Below the pieces are notes generated by a model, which worked only from the letters and a program-made list of their open reading frames with translations, ran no database searches and was not told the DNA's origin. From Daphnia carinata (lineage: Eukaryota > Arthropoda > Branchiopoda > Diplostraca > Daphniidae): a DNA stretch of 64,000 nucleotides. Position numbers and translations under genes: made by a program. Positions 34,401-47,100 of the stretch are shown here, piece by piece. Location: contig NC_081338.1 of assembly GCF_022539665.2 (NCBI RefSeq), forward strand, positions 1,364,001-1,428,000, written 5' to 3'. Every line of letters starts with the position of its first letter. Positions within the stretch are counted from its first letter, which is position 1.

Positions 34401-37041
34401 ACGATGCTCAAAGTCTTTCCCAAAGCAACACAGCCAAGAGACCATAGTCAACGACAACGGCTATCCTACTTATAGGCGACGAGATACAGGAGTTGTACAT
34501 TACTTGAAACGAGGACAGATGGATTTCACAGTGGACAACAGATGGGTTGTTCCCTACAACCCTTGGTTATTGCTCAAGTTTGATTCCCACATCAACCTCG
34601 AATATTGCGCTTCCATCGTCAGCGTCAAGTACATCTTCAAGTACGTCTACAAAGGGTATGACTGTCTGAAAATAGATCAAAAAGTGGGAACATATCAGCT
34701 CGAAGACGGGGACAAACCCAGGGTGGAGTGGGACGAAATAACATCCCATCTTGATACGCGGTACGTCAGCGCCCCAGAAGCTTGTTGGCGAATATTCAAG
34801 TTTCCACTTTCTGACCGTTCGCACGCCATCTATCGCCTGGCCGTCCATTTGCCTCGAGAACAGCCCGTCTTTTTCCAGCCAGGAAACGAAATGCAAGCCG
34901 CCATGAATGCCGCCTCGAGAGATACCAACCTGACTGCTTACTTCAAGTTGAATTGCATCGATGAAGACGCCCGTCAATATTTCTACAGAGAAATACCCCA
35001 CCATTACGTTTTCGTCAAGAAAACCAATTCGTGGAAACGTCGGGCGAAAAGGGCGAAGATCATCGGTCGCCTATACACGGTTGGCGTACGGCAAGTTGAA
35101 CGTTATTGCCTTCGGTTGCTTCTCATCAACGTCAAGGGGCCAACGAGCTTCGAAGATCTTCGAACGATTGACCAGGTTGTCCATCCTACATTCAAAGCTG
35201 CAGCAATAGCTTGGAATTTGTTGGAAGATGACATCGCTTGGGCTAGAGCCATGGAAGAAGCGGCAGCATTTCAAATGCCTCTTCAGCTGAGGCAGCTCTT
35301 TGTCGACATTTGCCTCTTCTGCAATCCCTCTGACGCTCTGCATCTCTTTGAAACCAACCTGACCCATCTGATGGAAGACTTCATAAACAGCGGACTCGAA
35401 GTCAACGTGGCCAAGAATTTGACGTTGAAATGGATTCAGGATAAGTTACGTCTCCACAATCAGACCATGGAAGATCTCTCCTTGCCTATTCCTGATTTCT
35501 ATCTGATAAACCAAATGATCGATGTTCAGATAGAAGAAAACAACGAAAACACTCGAACAGAAAAGAGAATGATTGGCGAAATGCTGCTGGCTCAACTCAA
35601 CGACGGGCAACGCGCTGCCTTTAATCAAATAATGGCTGCCGTTAACGATGTCGACAACTTACATCCGCGACAGTATTTTCTGGATGGTCCTGGAGGAACG
35701 GGAAAGACTTTTCTCTACAACACCCTCATAACCGTCCTACAAGGCCAAGGAAAGCAAGTCATCGCAGTGGCTTCAACAGGGATCGCATCGACTTTGTTGC
35801 TAGACGGGTCAACTTACCATTCTCAATTTAAGATTTACCCTCCAATAACAGAGACGACAAGGTCGAAAATCGAAGAAGGAAGCTACAGTGCGCAAATGAT
35901 CAGGAACGCCAGCCTTATAATTTCGGACGAAGCTACCATGAAAACCAACCACGCCCTCGACGCGCTCAATCATCTTTTCCAAACCGTCATGAATAATGGT
36001 GTTGAACCCTATGGTGGTAAAGTTCTCTTGCTCGGTGGGGATTTTAGGCAGTGCTTGCCCGTTGTGAGACACGGAAACAGAGTCAAAGTCATGGAAGCGA
36101 CCATCATCAACAACGCTACCTGGCATCTTTTCCGACAGCTTCGATTAGTGCAGAACATGCGCACCGAAGCCAGTAGTCAAGATTTCGCCGATTGGCTTAT
36201 TCGACTCGGAGACGGATCCTTGCAACAAACACCGCGACTCAATGACCCAGAACTCATCGAAATTCCGCAAGACTTTCTCAACATTCGAACAACTTTGATC
36301 GAACACGTATTTGGAAATCCATCGGATCTCTTAAACGAAGGCGTGACTGAACAAATTTGTAACCGAGCTATCTTATGCCCCAAGAACGAAGATTGTCTCA
36401 GGATCAACGACAAGATTATTGGAGAGATGCCTGGCGCACTTAAAGTCTGCAAAAGTATTGACACCATCGATTCAGAGGACCCAGAAGAAATATCCAACTA
36501 CCCTCCAGAAATTTTAAACACCTTCAACGTGTCTGGGTTACCTACGCACCAACTCAAACTGAAAATAGGAGCTATCGTCATTCTCCTAAAGAACATTGAC
36601 TCGCGACAGGGACTTTGTAACGGCACGAGGCTCATCCTCAAGGCACTCCGCGAGAACCTCATTGTAGCAGAAATCGCGGCCGGGAAACACAAAGGGCACA
36701 ATGTCTTCCTCCCACGGATGTCCATGTCTCCCACCGACTCTGACTTGCCCTTCAAACTCAAGAGGTTGCAGTTCCCTGTACTTGTGGCTTTTGCCATGAC
36801 CATAAACAAGTCGCAGGGACAGACCTTCGACCGAGTTGGGATCTACCTTCCGAAAGCCGTTTTTAGCCATGGACAGCTTTACGTTGCATTCTCGCGGGCG
36901 ACGTCAAGACAAGGTGTCAAGGTTCAGTGCGAAGAAACCGAGAAACAAGGCAAACTGCTTAGAAATCTTCCGCATTCTACGGCAGAAGAGAAAAACAAGG
37001 TATTCACCAAAAACGTTGTTTACAAGGAAGTTCTTCTTTAG
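34300..37041 (+). CDS. Helitron Pif1-type helicase, long intact frame
   Basis: The open frame 34162-37041 is 959 codons, but the first ~45 are out of frame with Rep. From about 34300 it reads as Helitron protein ([34 protein letters not shown]). The SF1 helicase begins near residue 470. It has Walker [21 protein letters not shown], Walker [24 protein letters not shown], a middle region [13 protein letters not shown] and the C-terminal [15 protein letters not shown] plus LYVAFSRA. These are the Pif1-family motifs in order. The frame is unbroken, in contrast to the Rep part. It would unwind DNA 5'-3' during transposition. Confidence 0.88.
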   Translation, partial: AEDVDATISAEIPERTTHRDCIKSSWPTWMWVNQRCSKSFPKQHSQETIVNDNGYPTYRRRDTGVVHYLKRGQMDFTVDNRWVVPYNPWLLLKFDSHINLEYCASIVSVKYIFKYVYKGYDCLKIDQKVGTYQLEDGDKPRVEWDEITSHLDTRYVSAPEACWRIFKFPLSDRSHAIYRLAVHLPREQPVFFQPGNEMQAAMNAASRDTNLTAYFKLNCIDEDARQYFYREIPHHYVFVKKTNSWKRRAKRAKIIGRLYTVGVRQVERYCLRLLLINVKGPTSFEDLRTIDQVVHPTFKAAAIAWNLLEDDIAWARAMEEAAAFQMPLQLRQLFVDICLFCNPSDALHLFETNLTHLMEDFINSGLEVNVAKNLTLKWIQDKLRLHNQTMEDLSLPIPDFYLINQMIDVQIEENNENTRTEKRMIGEMLLAQLNDGQRAAFNQIMAAVNDVDNLHPRQYFLDGPGGTGKTFLYNTLITVLQGQGKQVIAVASTGIASTLLLDGSTYHSQFKIYPPITETTRSKIEEGSYSAQMIRNASLIISDEATMKTNHALDALNHLFQTVMNNGVEPYGGKVLLLGGDFRQCLPVVRHGNRVKVMEATIINNATWHLFRQLRLVQNMRTEASSQDFADWLIRLGDGSLQQTPRLNDPELIEIPQDFLNIRTTLIEHVFGNPSDLLNEGVTEQICNRAILCPKNEDCLRINDKIIGEMPGALKVCKSIDTIDSEDPEEISNYPPEILNTFNVSGLPTHQLKLKIGAIVILLKNIDSRQGLCNGTRLILKALRENLIVAEIAAGKHKGHNVFLPRMSMSPTDSDLPFKLKRLQFPVLVAFAMTINKSQGQTFDRVGIYLPKAVFSHGQLYVAFSRATSRQGVKVQCEETEKQGKLLRNLPHSTAEEKNKVFTKNVVYKEVLL

Positions 37042-37603
37042 TAGTAAGCCGCCAAAAAACGAAAAAATCAACGACCCATTGATATCGACAAACATAAAAA
37101 AGAGGAACTAAATTCCGCCTCGGTTTACGGACCAAATAAGGAGCACGGGCAGGGCCTTGGGGGCAGTTCCCAAAGGCGCTCAACCGTGAATTGTCTATTT
37201 ATTTTCTTTGACGAAACAAATGGTAGGCGCACACTATACATGATTGAATAGATGAAAAGTGATTTTTTTTTTCTAGCTGCGAAAGAGGTTCCACTGCCTG
37301 CTAAACGGCTTAATCTGCCTCCAGTTAGGGTTAGCCTTTTTTTCCCTCTTTCCATCGTCTTCCGCCATCAGTACGAATGAAAATCTACGTCACACTCGAC
37401 TATGGGGGAAAAGGTTTGACTATTTGAAAAGGGTTCAAGTGTCTCCTACTGGGATTAACCTTTCTTTTATTTTCATCAGGCGGTTGTTGTACATGAACAA
37501 GAGAAAAACGAAAAATAGGTAGCAAAAATCAAATAAGAAGACAGAAATCGCTGAAATATACAATACCATAGGGCAGATACTTAAAACTAGACTCTACCTA
37601 TTA
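37042..37603. other. Helitron 3' untranslated segment
   Basis: No gene. Contains words shared with the ends of the downstream Helitron (CTGCCT..GGTTAGCC, 37300-37340) and leads into the terminal hairpin. Confidence 0.5.
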
Positions 37604-37632
37604 CCGTCCTGGGACGGGCCGCCATATACTAG
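37604..37632 (+). other. Helitron 3' terminus (hairpin + CTAG)
   Basis: 6-bp perfect stem, 2-nt loop, 11-nt spacer, CTAG. Matches 42329-42357 in layout and spacing. Confidence 0.9.
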
Positions 37633-37891
37633 TCTACTCTCTTTATAAAAGCCAAAGGTCTATTTGTGGGTGGAGTTTGTTTGTGTATCTGTCTGTGTGT
37701 TTGTCCGAAAAACCTAACGGCGTGAGCACGCAGTGATTGGTTCGTGTGCAGTCACCTGATTTTTTTCTACCTGGAAAAAGTTTCAACTACCTGAAAAAAG
37801 GTTTAAACTGCCTTTGGCTAAGCTTAACCTTTTCCTTCCCTTTTGCCATCCGTTTTATTATTGGTCGTATTGACATCACGTGTTTCTTTTT

Positions 37892-37970
37892 CTACCTGGA
37901 AAAAGGTTCGACTACCTGAAAAAGGTTCGACTACCTGAAAAAAGGTTCGACTACCTGAAAAAAGGTTCGA
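37892..37970 (+). repeat. ~20-bp tandem repeat in Helitron
   Basis: Four copies of CTACCTG(G)AAAAA(A)GGTTCGA. A related but dispersed version lies at 42110-42135, near the other end of the element. Confidence 0.85.
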
Positions 37971-38149
37971 CCTGCCTACGGCTAAGCTAGCTTTTTCCCG
38001 TTTTATGTTTTCCCTTTTTTTAGTCATTTCCAATCACCACATTCCGCATTTTAGCAATCCGTTTTCACCATCATTGACACATTGACGTCAGACGAAATTC
38101 AGCTACCAAACGACGTAGACAAAAACGTCCTGCTGTCTTATTTTAACTA

Positions 38150-41100
38150 TGGTAAGCGATTTCTTATACCACAATTTTTTCCAAAATTCAACATTTCTGT
38201 TTGTTTCAATATAATTTTCATTTAAACAGGTGATAATTCAGTTGCCAGTGGTTTCTTTTGATGTCTCTTAGCTCTCCCAAAAGTCAGCCATTGGATGTGT
38301 TGTACTAGAAAATGTTTTTTCCCTGCTCATTTAAACAGGTAACATCCTACATTCAAATTTGTATAACTTATTTGTAGATATTAGCTTGCAACAAGTTCCA
38401 TTACCCTCAAGTTAACGTTGTTCAACTTTTTCAACATTGTCCAGTTGAACGGGCTTGGCATTTCTAATTCAGTTTTATTTTTAGATGGGTCAATGTTTGT
38501 GTTGACTAATTGACTGTTGCGTACATTCCAGAACGGCAGTGGCATCACCTGAAGATTACAATTTTCTTTCACTCACATTTGATCAACAAAAGGCAATGCC
38601 ACCTTATAGGTGTACAGCACTACTGGTGCACGATAGTAATCTTTTACATAAAGTTTAACAAGACATGTTTGGCTTAAGGTATTCAACATTTATTTTTCAA
38701 CAGGTACCTCAAACCTGCACAGATAAGCATTCCAAAGGAACCACTTTCCTCAACGAACAGTGTTGAACTTTGTCAACCCATTTCAGGTGAACGAGCTCTG
38801 CACTTCCATTTCAGTTCTCCTTCAACAGGTGTTGGTATGGTATGGTAAGCAATAGACTACTGTTTACGTTCACAAAAAGATAGTGTGGCTTCATGTGAAT
38901 CACACAAATTTTCTAATTACAGGTGAAGTATTACTTGAGTTGCATTTTGCACATTTCTCAGGCCCACTTCATTTGCAACTTTGAAAGTGAAGTAATACGC
39001 AAGGATGGATTGTTGTCCGATCAAAAGATATGCCAAACGCACAGGTATTAAACTTTCAAACAAGTCAAGTTTTATTGAAAGCTTTCAGTGATTTTTTGTG
39101 CCTCATGGTGCCTCATTGAAGCGGGCATTCAACAAATTCCGCCACACTAAACCAACTGCGCTCAACTTTTTCAATATCTTCCAGGCGAAAGAGCTCGGTA
39201 TTCTCAGCTGTTAACTGACCAGGGTAACCGATTTCTTTAAGCCAATTTTTTAGAACGCGTTTACAACCAGGTAATAACAGTTTTTAACCAGGTGATAACA
39301 GTTATGGGTTTTCCTTGACGTCTGGGCTTGCGAAAAGGGTGCCAAAACTAAACTAAACTCCTACTAAACTACAACAAACCCGTGAGACTCACAGGTGCAA
39401 AGCACTAAACCAGTCACGTATGACTTGAAGCTCTCAGGGTTTATTCGTCAACAGGTAGCTGATTCAAACATGCACGTTTAAGCAATCAACAAGTAATACC
39501 CTAATAAACCAACAGAATTCAGTCTTTTCCAACACCTTCCAGATGAAAGGGCTGAGCATTTTTACCTTCAGTTCTATTTTAACGTGCGTTTATGTTTTCT
39601 TCCACTGCTTTGCTGTTTTAATTTACCAACAGACAGTGGCTTCATCTAAAATCCTCAAATTTTCCCGTTTATAGGTGAAGCATTCCCTTGAATTGCAATC
39701 TGCAAATTTAGGAGACACGCTTCATTTGCAACTCCGAGAGGGAAAAGCAATATTAGGATGGATTGCTGGTCCACTAAAAGAAATATCATCGGCATAGGTA
39801 GATAGCAGCATCAATTAGTCACGTTTTACGTAAGCCTTTCAATGTTCATTTGTAATTAGAAACCTCATTGATACGGGCAGATATTGAGGTTCAACAAGTA
39901 CTACCATTCTCAACCTATGGTGTGCAACTTTTTCGACACATTTCAGGTAAAGGGCTGTGCATTTCCACATCAGTTCCATTTTAAAGTGTTGTGGTGCTTC
40001 TGTTTACCAATTGGCTATTGTATGCGTTTACACAAAGACATAGTGACTTCTTTGAAGATCACAAATTTTCTCACGTTTACAGATGAGGCATTCATTGATT
40101 TGCATTCTGCAAATTTCACTGGCCAAGTTCATTTGCAACATTGAAAGTGAAGATCTACGCCAGAATGGACTGCTGATCGACTACAAGAAACAACAAACTC
40201 ACAGGTGTCAAGAATTCAAAAAGTCATGTTTCATTTCAAGCTTTCAGTAGTTACTTATTAACAGGTGCCTCACTGAAACGTGCAGATGTTGGCATGCAGT
40301 GAGTTCCACCATCCTCAATCAACAGAGTTTAACTTTGCCAACCCATCCAGGTAAAGGATATACACTTCCGCTTCAGTTCTTTCTCAACATACTTTGTGGT
40401 TTTGGTTTACCGTTTGGCTGTTGTTTACGTTTTCAAAAAATCGTTTTTTTAATTTGAAGATCACACACGTTCTCATGTTTACAGATGAAGAATTCGTTGA
40501 ATTGCATACTGCAATTTTCACAGGCACACTCCATTTGCAATTTTCGAAGTGAAGAGCTACGCGAGGACGGACTGTTGATCAACTAAAAGAAATACCAAAT
40601 TCACAGGTGTCAAGCACTCAACAAGTGACATTTTATTTATAGCTACCTCTGGTTATTTGCTAATAGGTGCCTCACTGAAACGTGGAGAGGTTGGCATTTG
40701 ACAACTTCCGCTAAATCAAACAACGGCGTTCAACTTTGTCAAACCAGTACATGGGATAGGGCTCTCCATTTCCGTTCCAGTTCAGACTGATGATTAATGA
40801 AAACAAATTTCAAACTCAAAGGTGCAAAGCACTAGACAAATCACCTTTGATTTAAAGCTTTCTGTGTTCATTTGTCAACAGTTGCCTCATGAAAACGTCC
40901 AGATTTTAGCATTCAACAAGTTCCACCAACCTCAACCAACAACGTTCAAACCTCAACGTTCAAACCTCAACCAACGGGGATCTGCATTTATCACTTCAGT
41001 TCTATTTTAACATGCGTTATTGTTTTCATTCTCTATGTGACTGTTGTTAAGATTAAAAAGAAGACGGTGGCTTAATCTGAAGATCACAAATTTTCTCCTG

Positions 41101-41340
41101 TTTACAGGTGAACCAACGAAGCATATGTTTGAGTTGCATCCTGCAAATTTCTGAAGCATACTTTCATTCGCAACTTTCAAAGTGAAAAGCTGCGCGAGGA
41201 TGGACTGCTGATCAACCAAAAGAAATGTCTAACTCGCAGTTTCGAAGCACTCAACAAATCACATTTGACTTAAAGCTTGCAATGTTTATTATTGAACAGG
41301 TACCTTATGGAATGGAAATTGATAAAAAATAAATTAAAAA
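38150..41340 (+). repeat. ~400-bp long-period tandem repeat, right arm
   Basis: Marker AAAGCTTTCAGTG..TTATTTGT followed by ACAGGTGCCTCA recurs near 39080, 39440, 39840, 40235, 40640 and 40865. Orientation is opposite to 26300-29040. Units also include CAAATTTTCTCACGTTTACAG and GGATGGACTGCTGATCAACTA-like words. Confidence 0.75.
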
Positions 41341-41349
41341 CAAATTTAA

Positions 41350-41364
41350 AAAAAAAAAAAAAAA
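41350..41364. repeat. A-rich homopolymer tract
   Basis: Poly(A) within AAATTTAAAAAA at the end of the tandem units. Confidence 0.7.
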
Positions 41365-42328
41365 TTAGCTGCATCTCCAGATCCATTCCATTTTAACAAT
41401 GATGTTGTAGTTCCATAATAGGACACTGCCTATATTTCAAAACTAATGGCGATTTTCTGAAATTTGCAAACTCACTTACAAATTCATATCAACAAGTGAC
41501 ACGTTACATTCATGTGCTCGCTGAAAATTTTACAATCACGCTTTGTTTTCAATTACACGGCAGAGAAATTAAATCTTCTGGAACTATTATGCCTTCTAGA
41601 GAAACGATGTCTTACGTTTGAGGTGCGTATCAACAGTCAACGAGTTAAACATTTAGCTGCAAGCTCTTGACTGTCAACATATCTATTAACAGGGTTCACA
41701 ATCGAGCAAGTGACAACATCCAGTATTCTCATTTTATTTTCGATTATTGCAGTATTGCTTCAGGTAACGTTTACGCTCCCGACCACAATTGGCATTTTAC
41801 AGTGGATCTCGGAAATTGTTCGCCTACGAGAAGGGGACATGTTAAACTTCAATGAGTACGATTTCTAAATAGAAGCTTTTGCAATTTCATCAGCGTAATG
41901 CTAAATCAACGTTGTTGACCAACTGACGACTGATCGTTCGTTTGCCGATTCGTTCTTGGCCCATCATCAGATAACAACGAACAAGTTGTGTAAGAATTTA
42001 TTACAGAAAAGAAGTAAAAACTTCAACTGACTCTGGCTAGGCTTAACATTTTGCTTTCTCCTTTTCCGTCCCTCTTACCATTGGTCGAATAGGAACCGCA
42101 TGACATTCAAATACCTGGAGTAAGGTTCGAAAACCTGAACAAATTTCCAACTGCCACCGGCAAGAGTTCAACATTTATTTTTCGAACTTAAAAGGACTGG
42201 AATAAAATTGCAGTCAGTATGAAAAAGCAGACGGATGGCAAATCGTGAGCCGAGGGTGGAAGAAGGGGGGGGAGCTGCATGCAGGGAGAAAACGAGAGCA
42301 GACACTTAATACTAGACTTCACCTATTA

Positions 42329-42357
42329 CCATCCTGGGACGGTACGCCATATACTAG
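42329..42357 (+). other. Helitron 3' terminus (hairpin + CTAG), second
   Basis: Stem with one A/C mismatch, 11-nt spacer and CTAG. The host T at 42358 follows. Confidence 0.88.
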
Positions 42358-42510
42358 TCAGTTTCATGATCTACATTCAAACAGTATCAAATATACGTGT
42401 ATTCAATGTGAATATAGTGTTATAGAATCAGTTTCATGATCTACATTCAAACAGTATCAAATATACATGTATTCAATGTGAATATAGTGTGATACAGTGA
42501 GTTTCAATAT
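42358..42510 (+). repeat. satellite block 3, left fragment
   Basis: About two 70-bp units in the same orientation as blocks 1 and 2. They begin mid-unit (TCAGTTTCATG) at the Helitron edge and end in ...TTTCAATAT at the gypsy LTR. Confidence 0.95.
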
Positions 42511-42893
42511 TGTCGCGAGGGGAAATAGTGACGTGATTGTCATTTCTGAAAAGACGTGACAACCAACGTTTGGCGTGGCGTACAATGCAGCTCTCTTGAA
42601 AAGGATGCTGCAACACGCCAATAATTAGTAAAAGATAGTTATCCCTAGAATTCATGTAACCCTAGAGATGGGGCGTATATTCTTCACGAAGGGTATAAAA
42701 GCCCCTACATTTTTAGCCCTAAGTTAGTTCTTGTCAGTTCTGAAGTTCTTAAAGTTCCCTTCAAGTTCTCCTACAGTTCTCTTCACGTTCGAAGTTAAGT
42801 AGAAAAGTGGTTATTCTTTATGTTTGCTATGTTTTGTATTTTCCCCTTTTAAATTCAATACAATTCATTAACAAAGTAAACTCCAGTGTGACA
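42511..42893 (+). repeat. 5' LTR of gypsy copy 2
   Basis: 383 bp, TGTCGC...GTGTGACA (TG...CA). A TATAAAA lies at 42694-42700 and a TCAGT initiator-like site at 42734-42738. A transcribed leader rich in repeated AGTTC(T/C) follows. Confidence 0.95.
42694..42738 (+). promoter_or_regulatory. LTR promoter: TATA box and initiator
   Basis: TATAAAA followed ~34 bp later by TCAGT, the arthropod initiator consensus. The same pair is in the 3' LTR (TATAAAA at 51074-51080). Confidence 0.7.
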
Positions 42894-42895
42894 AT

Positions 42896-42910
42896 TGGTG
42901 GAGATGCAGC
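42896..42910 (+). other. primer-binding-site-like sequence
   Basis: TGGTGGAGATGCAGC begins two bases after the LTR. TGG complements the CCA end of a tRNA. The tRNA species is not identified. Confidence 0.6.
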
Positions 42911-42955
42911 TCGTTACCCGTTGTTAACGAATTAGTGCTGCTTTAAAGATAGTCG

Positions 42956-44188
42956 ATGCAGAAGAAGAATAGCTCACGTTTACCTAGTTGCCCCCGGGAT
43001 CCAAGTAGACGATTGCACCCGCTTCGTGACTTGCCCACCGCGCTGTCTGGTAACGAGACCACAGCAACTAACGAGGCACAAGATTCAGAAATTTCTACGT
43101 CAAGAGAAGATTTAGCGACGTCATCTACAGAGACGACTCGCCAGAGAGGGTTTGAAAATCTCGCAAGACAGTTAGAATCAAGTTCTGACTCTGAAGAAGA
43201 TTTAATAGAACCCACGCACCCGGTTGTTCCTACGATAGGACAACACATTTTTGGAGCTCCAAGACAATTGCAAGAAACAGTCATGGCGGCTGTAAGAAAA
43301 TTCATAAGTCCACCTATTTTTCGAGGTAGCCCAACGGAAGACGCTCGTCAATGGTTAGAGCGCTACGAGACTATCTCTACCCACAATGGTTGGGGTGACG
43401 CGGACAAACGTAATAATTTTTGCATGTACTTGGATGATGCTGCAAGAAATTGGTTCTTGTGTGCAAGAGTGCCAAACGACTGGCAAGATGTGGCAGCACA
43501 GCCGGCTGCCGGAGAAAATCAAGCAAGACCTGCAGTTCCCGGTCTACGTTCGGTATTTTTGAAAGAATTTCAGCCTAATTCTTATGGTCTTTTCCAAGAA
43601 ACTAGACTAAGAAGTAGAACTCAAGGAGTGGATGAACCGACCACCAGATACTACTACGAAATTCTTAATCTATGCAGACTGGTCGACTCCAACATGTCGG
43701 AAGTCCACCGACTAGAGCATTTGTTTAGAGGCCTTCGACCAGCACTTTTTAGAAAAATCTATCCTCAGAAGCCACAAACGTGTGAAGAATTCTTAGAACT
43801 GGCAAAAGTCTATACGGAGAAATCGATGATGTCAGAAGCCAGAGGATGGAAGGATCCCATGGCGGAACCACAAAAGTCGTTTGAACAAGTTCCAAACCTT
43901 TCGGTGGTCTATCCGGATCAACAAGCGGATCTTTTAAAGACAATGCGTGAAGTAATTCAAGAAACTTGTGAAAAGTTGTTTAAACAAGGCAGTCAAGAGC
44001 AACCGAAACCAAGAGGGCCGTTTAAACCTAAAGGACGCACAACACGCGGTAAGCCACAGTGCTTTTACTGTAAAAAAGCAGGACACATTGCCCGAAACTG
44101 TGTTTCAGAAACCCTGAATCTGAGCAGTATAGGGGCCCAGCGAAGGACGCTGGGACAGGCACAACTTCAAAAGAGAATCCATCTATAA
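42956..44188 (+). pseudogene. gag of gypsy copy 2
   Basis: 410 codons. The N-terminus is Ser/Glu-rich, followed by a capsid-like domain (RQWLERYETISTHNGW, FLKEFQPNSYGLF, LEHLFRGLRPALF) and one CCHC knuckle CFYCKKAGHIARNC. Relative to copy 1 there is an extra GT just after the last zinc Cys (near 44101), which shifts the last ~28 residues out of frame and separates gag from pol. The start at 42956 is the first ATG after the leader. Role: RNA binding and particle assembly. Confidence 0.88.
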
Positions 44189-44193
44189 ACTCA

Positions 44194-47100
44194 ATGGTTC
44201 AAGAGTTGGTGTTGCCAGAAGAAAACAAAAATGGGCCAGAAGACTACATTTTGAATCTAAACCCTGCAAGATTGATTAAAGAAAAAGTGAAGTGCGGTAA
44301 AGAAACTGCAATGGCGTTGATTGATACAGGAGCTGCAGTGACAGTAATTTCTCCTGAATTATTGAAAAAAACAGAGTTCGTGGAAAAACCACAGAGTGGA
44401 CCGAAAATTCGCCTTGTAAATGGCCATACTCTGTCCCCACAGAGTACAGCTGACATCGTAGTAACCCACAAGGGTAAAACTATCAAAGGAAACGCGATAG
44501 TCATGCCAATGTCGGGTTTTGAACTACTACTAGGAAATGATTTCCTACAACAATTTCAAGCTATTCACATTGATTATGTATCACAAGAATTGTCGTTTAC
44601 GACAGGAAAGTCACCACTTGTTGAAATTTCGCTTATTCAAACAGAAGAAGTCAAAGAAAGTAAACTGGTTACAAGAGATTGTCAAGAGATACCAGCATAC
44701 TCAATCAAGCAAGTTTCAACAACAGTTTCCAGCAAGATGGAAGGTTCCTGCATTGTGACACCCTCAGAGTCATTGCTAGCGACTAGTAGCCTATCCACTG
44801 GTCATGCATTGGTACAAAAAGATTTAGAAAACATCCCTGTTGCTAACTTGTCTCCGAAAACAATTTGGCTAGAAAAAGGAGTTACGTTAGGGACGTTAGA
44901 AGAACATCCCGAAACAAAAGAAATAGAAACAAGCCAAGAAATCCTAGCATTGGACACCTCATTTGAGGAACAAGATTTGAATCGAGATGAAAAGCAACTA
45001 TTAGAAAACCTAGAAGGAAGAATTGGAACGGGTCTAACAAAAGAAGAAAAAGAAGAAACACAAAAAGTTCTTAAACAATTTATCCATTGCTTTGCACTAA
45101 ATGAAGATGATTTGGGATACTGTGCAGTGGTCAAACATGACATTAATACTGGAACAGCTTCACCAATACATCAACTCCCTTACAAAAGTGCTTGGAAAGA
45201 GAGAGCTGTAGTCCAAAATCAAGTGGAAGGAATGTTACGTCGAGGAGTAATTGAACCGTCTGACAGCCCTTGGTCTTCCCCAGTGGTCCTGGTGAAGAAG
45301 AAAGACGGCACTTGGCGTTTTTGTGTGGATTATCGCAAGCTCAATGCGGTAACAGTTAAAGATTCCTACCCCTTACCACGTATAGCCGCTACACTGAGTC
45401 GGCTAGAAGGGGCTACGTTTTTCTCAAGCATGGATTTGCAAGCTGGATACCATCAAGTTCCAGTGGTTAGCAGTGATAGACCGAAGACAGGCTTCATCAC
45501 TGCAGATGGATTGTACCAATTTCGCACTCTTCCGTTTGGTCTAACTAATGCCCCAGGCACTTTTCAGAGAGCCATGGACATTATTTTGGCTGGACTCCGC
45601 TGGACAACATGTCTGATATACCTGGATGACGTCATAATCTAATCAGCAACATTCCAACAACACTTGGGACGTCTTCGCTTAGTGCTGAGTTGCCTTGTGA
45701 AAGCTGGTTTGAAACTAAAGTGGTCAAAATGCTCATTCTTGGAGCACACTCTAAAAGTGTTGGGACATGTGATTTCAAAAGATGGTCTAGCACCAGATCC
45801 TGAAAAGCTCGAGGCAGTCTCGAACTTCCCATCACCTAGTGAAGGCCATTCAACAGCAAACAAAGTTAAACGAGTGCAAAGTTTTTTGGGCCTATGTTCG
45901 TACTATCGACGTCACATCCAAGGTTTTGCTTCAATCGCTCGCCCACTCACGTCACTCACGAAGAAAGAAATTTCGTTTGTGTGGGGAGAAGATCAGGTAA
46001 ACAGTTTCGTTGCCCTGAAAAAAGCGCTTACATCATCTCCAGTTTTGGCCCATCCCAACTATGACTTGCCAATGGAAATTTTTCCTGACGCCTGTGGTAA
46101 CGGGATAGGAGGTGTACTAGCCCAGCGCATAGATGAAGCAGAACGTCCCATCGCATACGCCAGCCGTTTACTGACTAAATCGGAAGTGAACTATTCCATA
46201 ACTGAAAAAGAGTGTCTTGCATTAGTGTGGTGTCTCTCCAAGTTTAGATGTTTTGTGTGGGGCTGTAAAGTGAAAGTCGTCACAGATCATCAAGCTCTAT
46301 GTTGGTTGATGAGCAAAAAAGACCTAGCAGGTCGTTTAGCACGTTGGAGCTTATCGCTACAAGAATACGATATCACGATCGTATACCGCAGTGGAAAAAC
46401 GCACGACAACGCAGATTGTCTTTCAAGAAATCCACTACCAAAGACAGAGGAGCAAGAAGACGACCGCTGTGTCGTCATAGGGGCACTAACTGATGACCTA
46501 ACACTCGCTGAAGAAGAAAACGAGTCCCTGGCAGACAAGCAAAATGCCTGCAGTAATTGGAATCAGCTAATTCAAAAAATCCAAAGTGGAAAAGCAAGAG
46601 TGAAAAATTTTGTGATCAACGATGGCAAACTCTACAAAGAAACTATAAAGAATGGAAAAAGTTATAGAAGATTGTGCGTACCTGTCGAGTATCGTGAAAG
46701 AATCCTATACGTCTACCATGACGACATCGTTTCCGGTCACCTTGGAATCAGTCGCACTCTACAAAAAATTTGTGATCGTTACTACTGGCCGAAGATGACA
46801 CTGGACATAATTCGTCATGTGCAGAGTTGCGTACACTGTCAGAGCAGAAAAGGAGTCCCAGACAAACCTCCAGGACTTCTACAATGCATTAAAGTGGAAA
46901 GACCGTTTCAAAAAGTAGGAATGGACCTCCTAGGGCCATTTCCGCTCTCCACAAAAGGAAACAGAATGATTATAGTGGCAGTAGATTACCTAACCAAATG
47001 GGTAGAGTTGAAAGCTATGCCCACTGGAAAGGCAGATGACGTGGCAGAGTTCTTCGTTCAACAAATCTTTCTGCGCCATGGGGCTCCAGAACAAATCATC

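Larger units (their letters stand above)
33580..37632 (+). mobile_element. Helitron, coding copy, 5' end in gap
   Basis: Rolling-circle transposon with a Rep/helicase open reading frame on the plus strand. Its 3' terminus is canonical: hairpin CCGTCC-TG-GGACGG (37604-37617), 11 nt, then CTAG (37629-37632). It is followed without any spacer by the 5' end of a second Helitron. The 3' untranslated part (37042-37632) shares CTGCC..GGTTAGCCTTT-like words with the neighbour, so both belong to one family. Confidence 0.88.
37633..42357 (+). mobile_element. non-autonomous Helitron, 4.7 kb (right arm)
   Basis: Begins TCTACTCTCTTTATAAAAGCC immediately after the CTAG of the coding Helitron and ends in a hairpin (CCATCC-TG-GGACGG, one mismatch) plus CTAG at 42354-42357. 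The next base is T of a satellite unit (TCAGTTTCATG), consistent with Helitron insertion between A and T in the satellite. The interior consists of repeats only: short CTACCTGAAAAAAGGTTCGA units (37892-37970) and ~400-bp tandem units. I found no protein-coding gene. It is mobilised, if at all, by the neighbour's enzyme. Confidence 0.82.

Noticed and set aside
36177..36809. Minus-strand frames of ~100 codons
   Set aside because: Opposite strand of the well-supported Helitron helicase.
44802..45143. 113-codon minus-strand frame
   Set aside because: Shadow of gypsy copy 2 pol.
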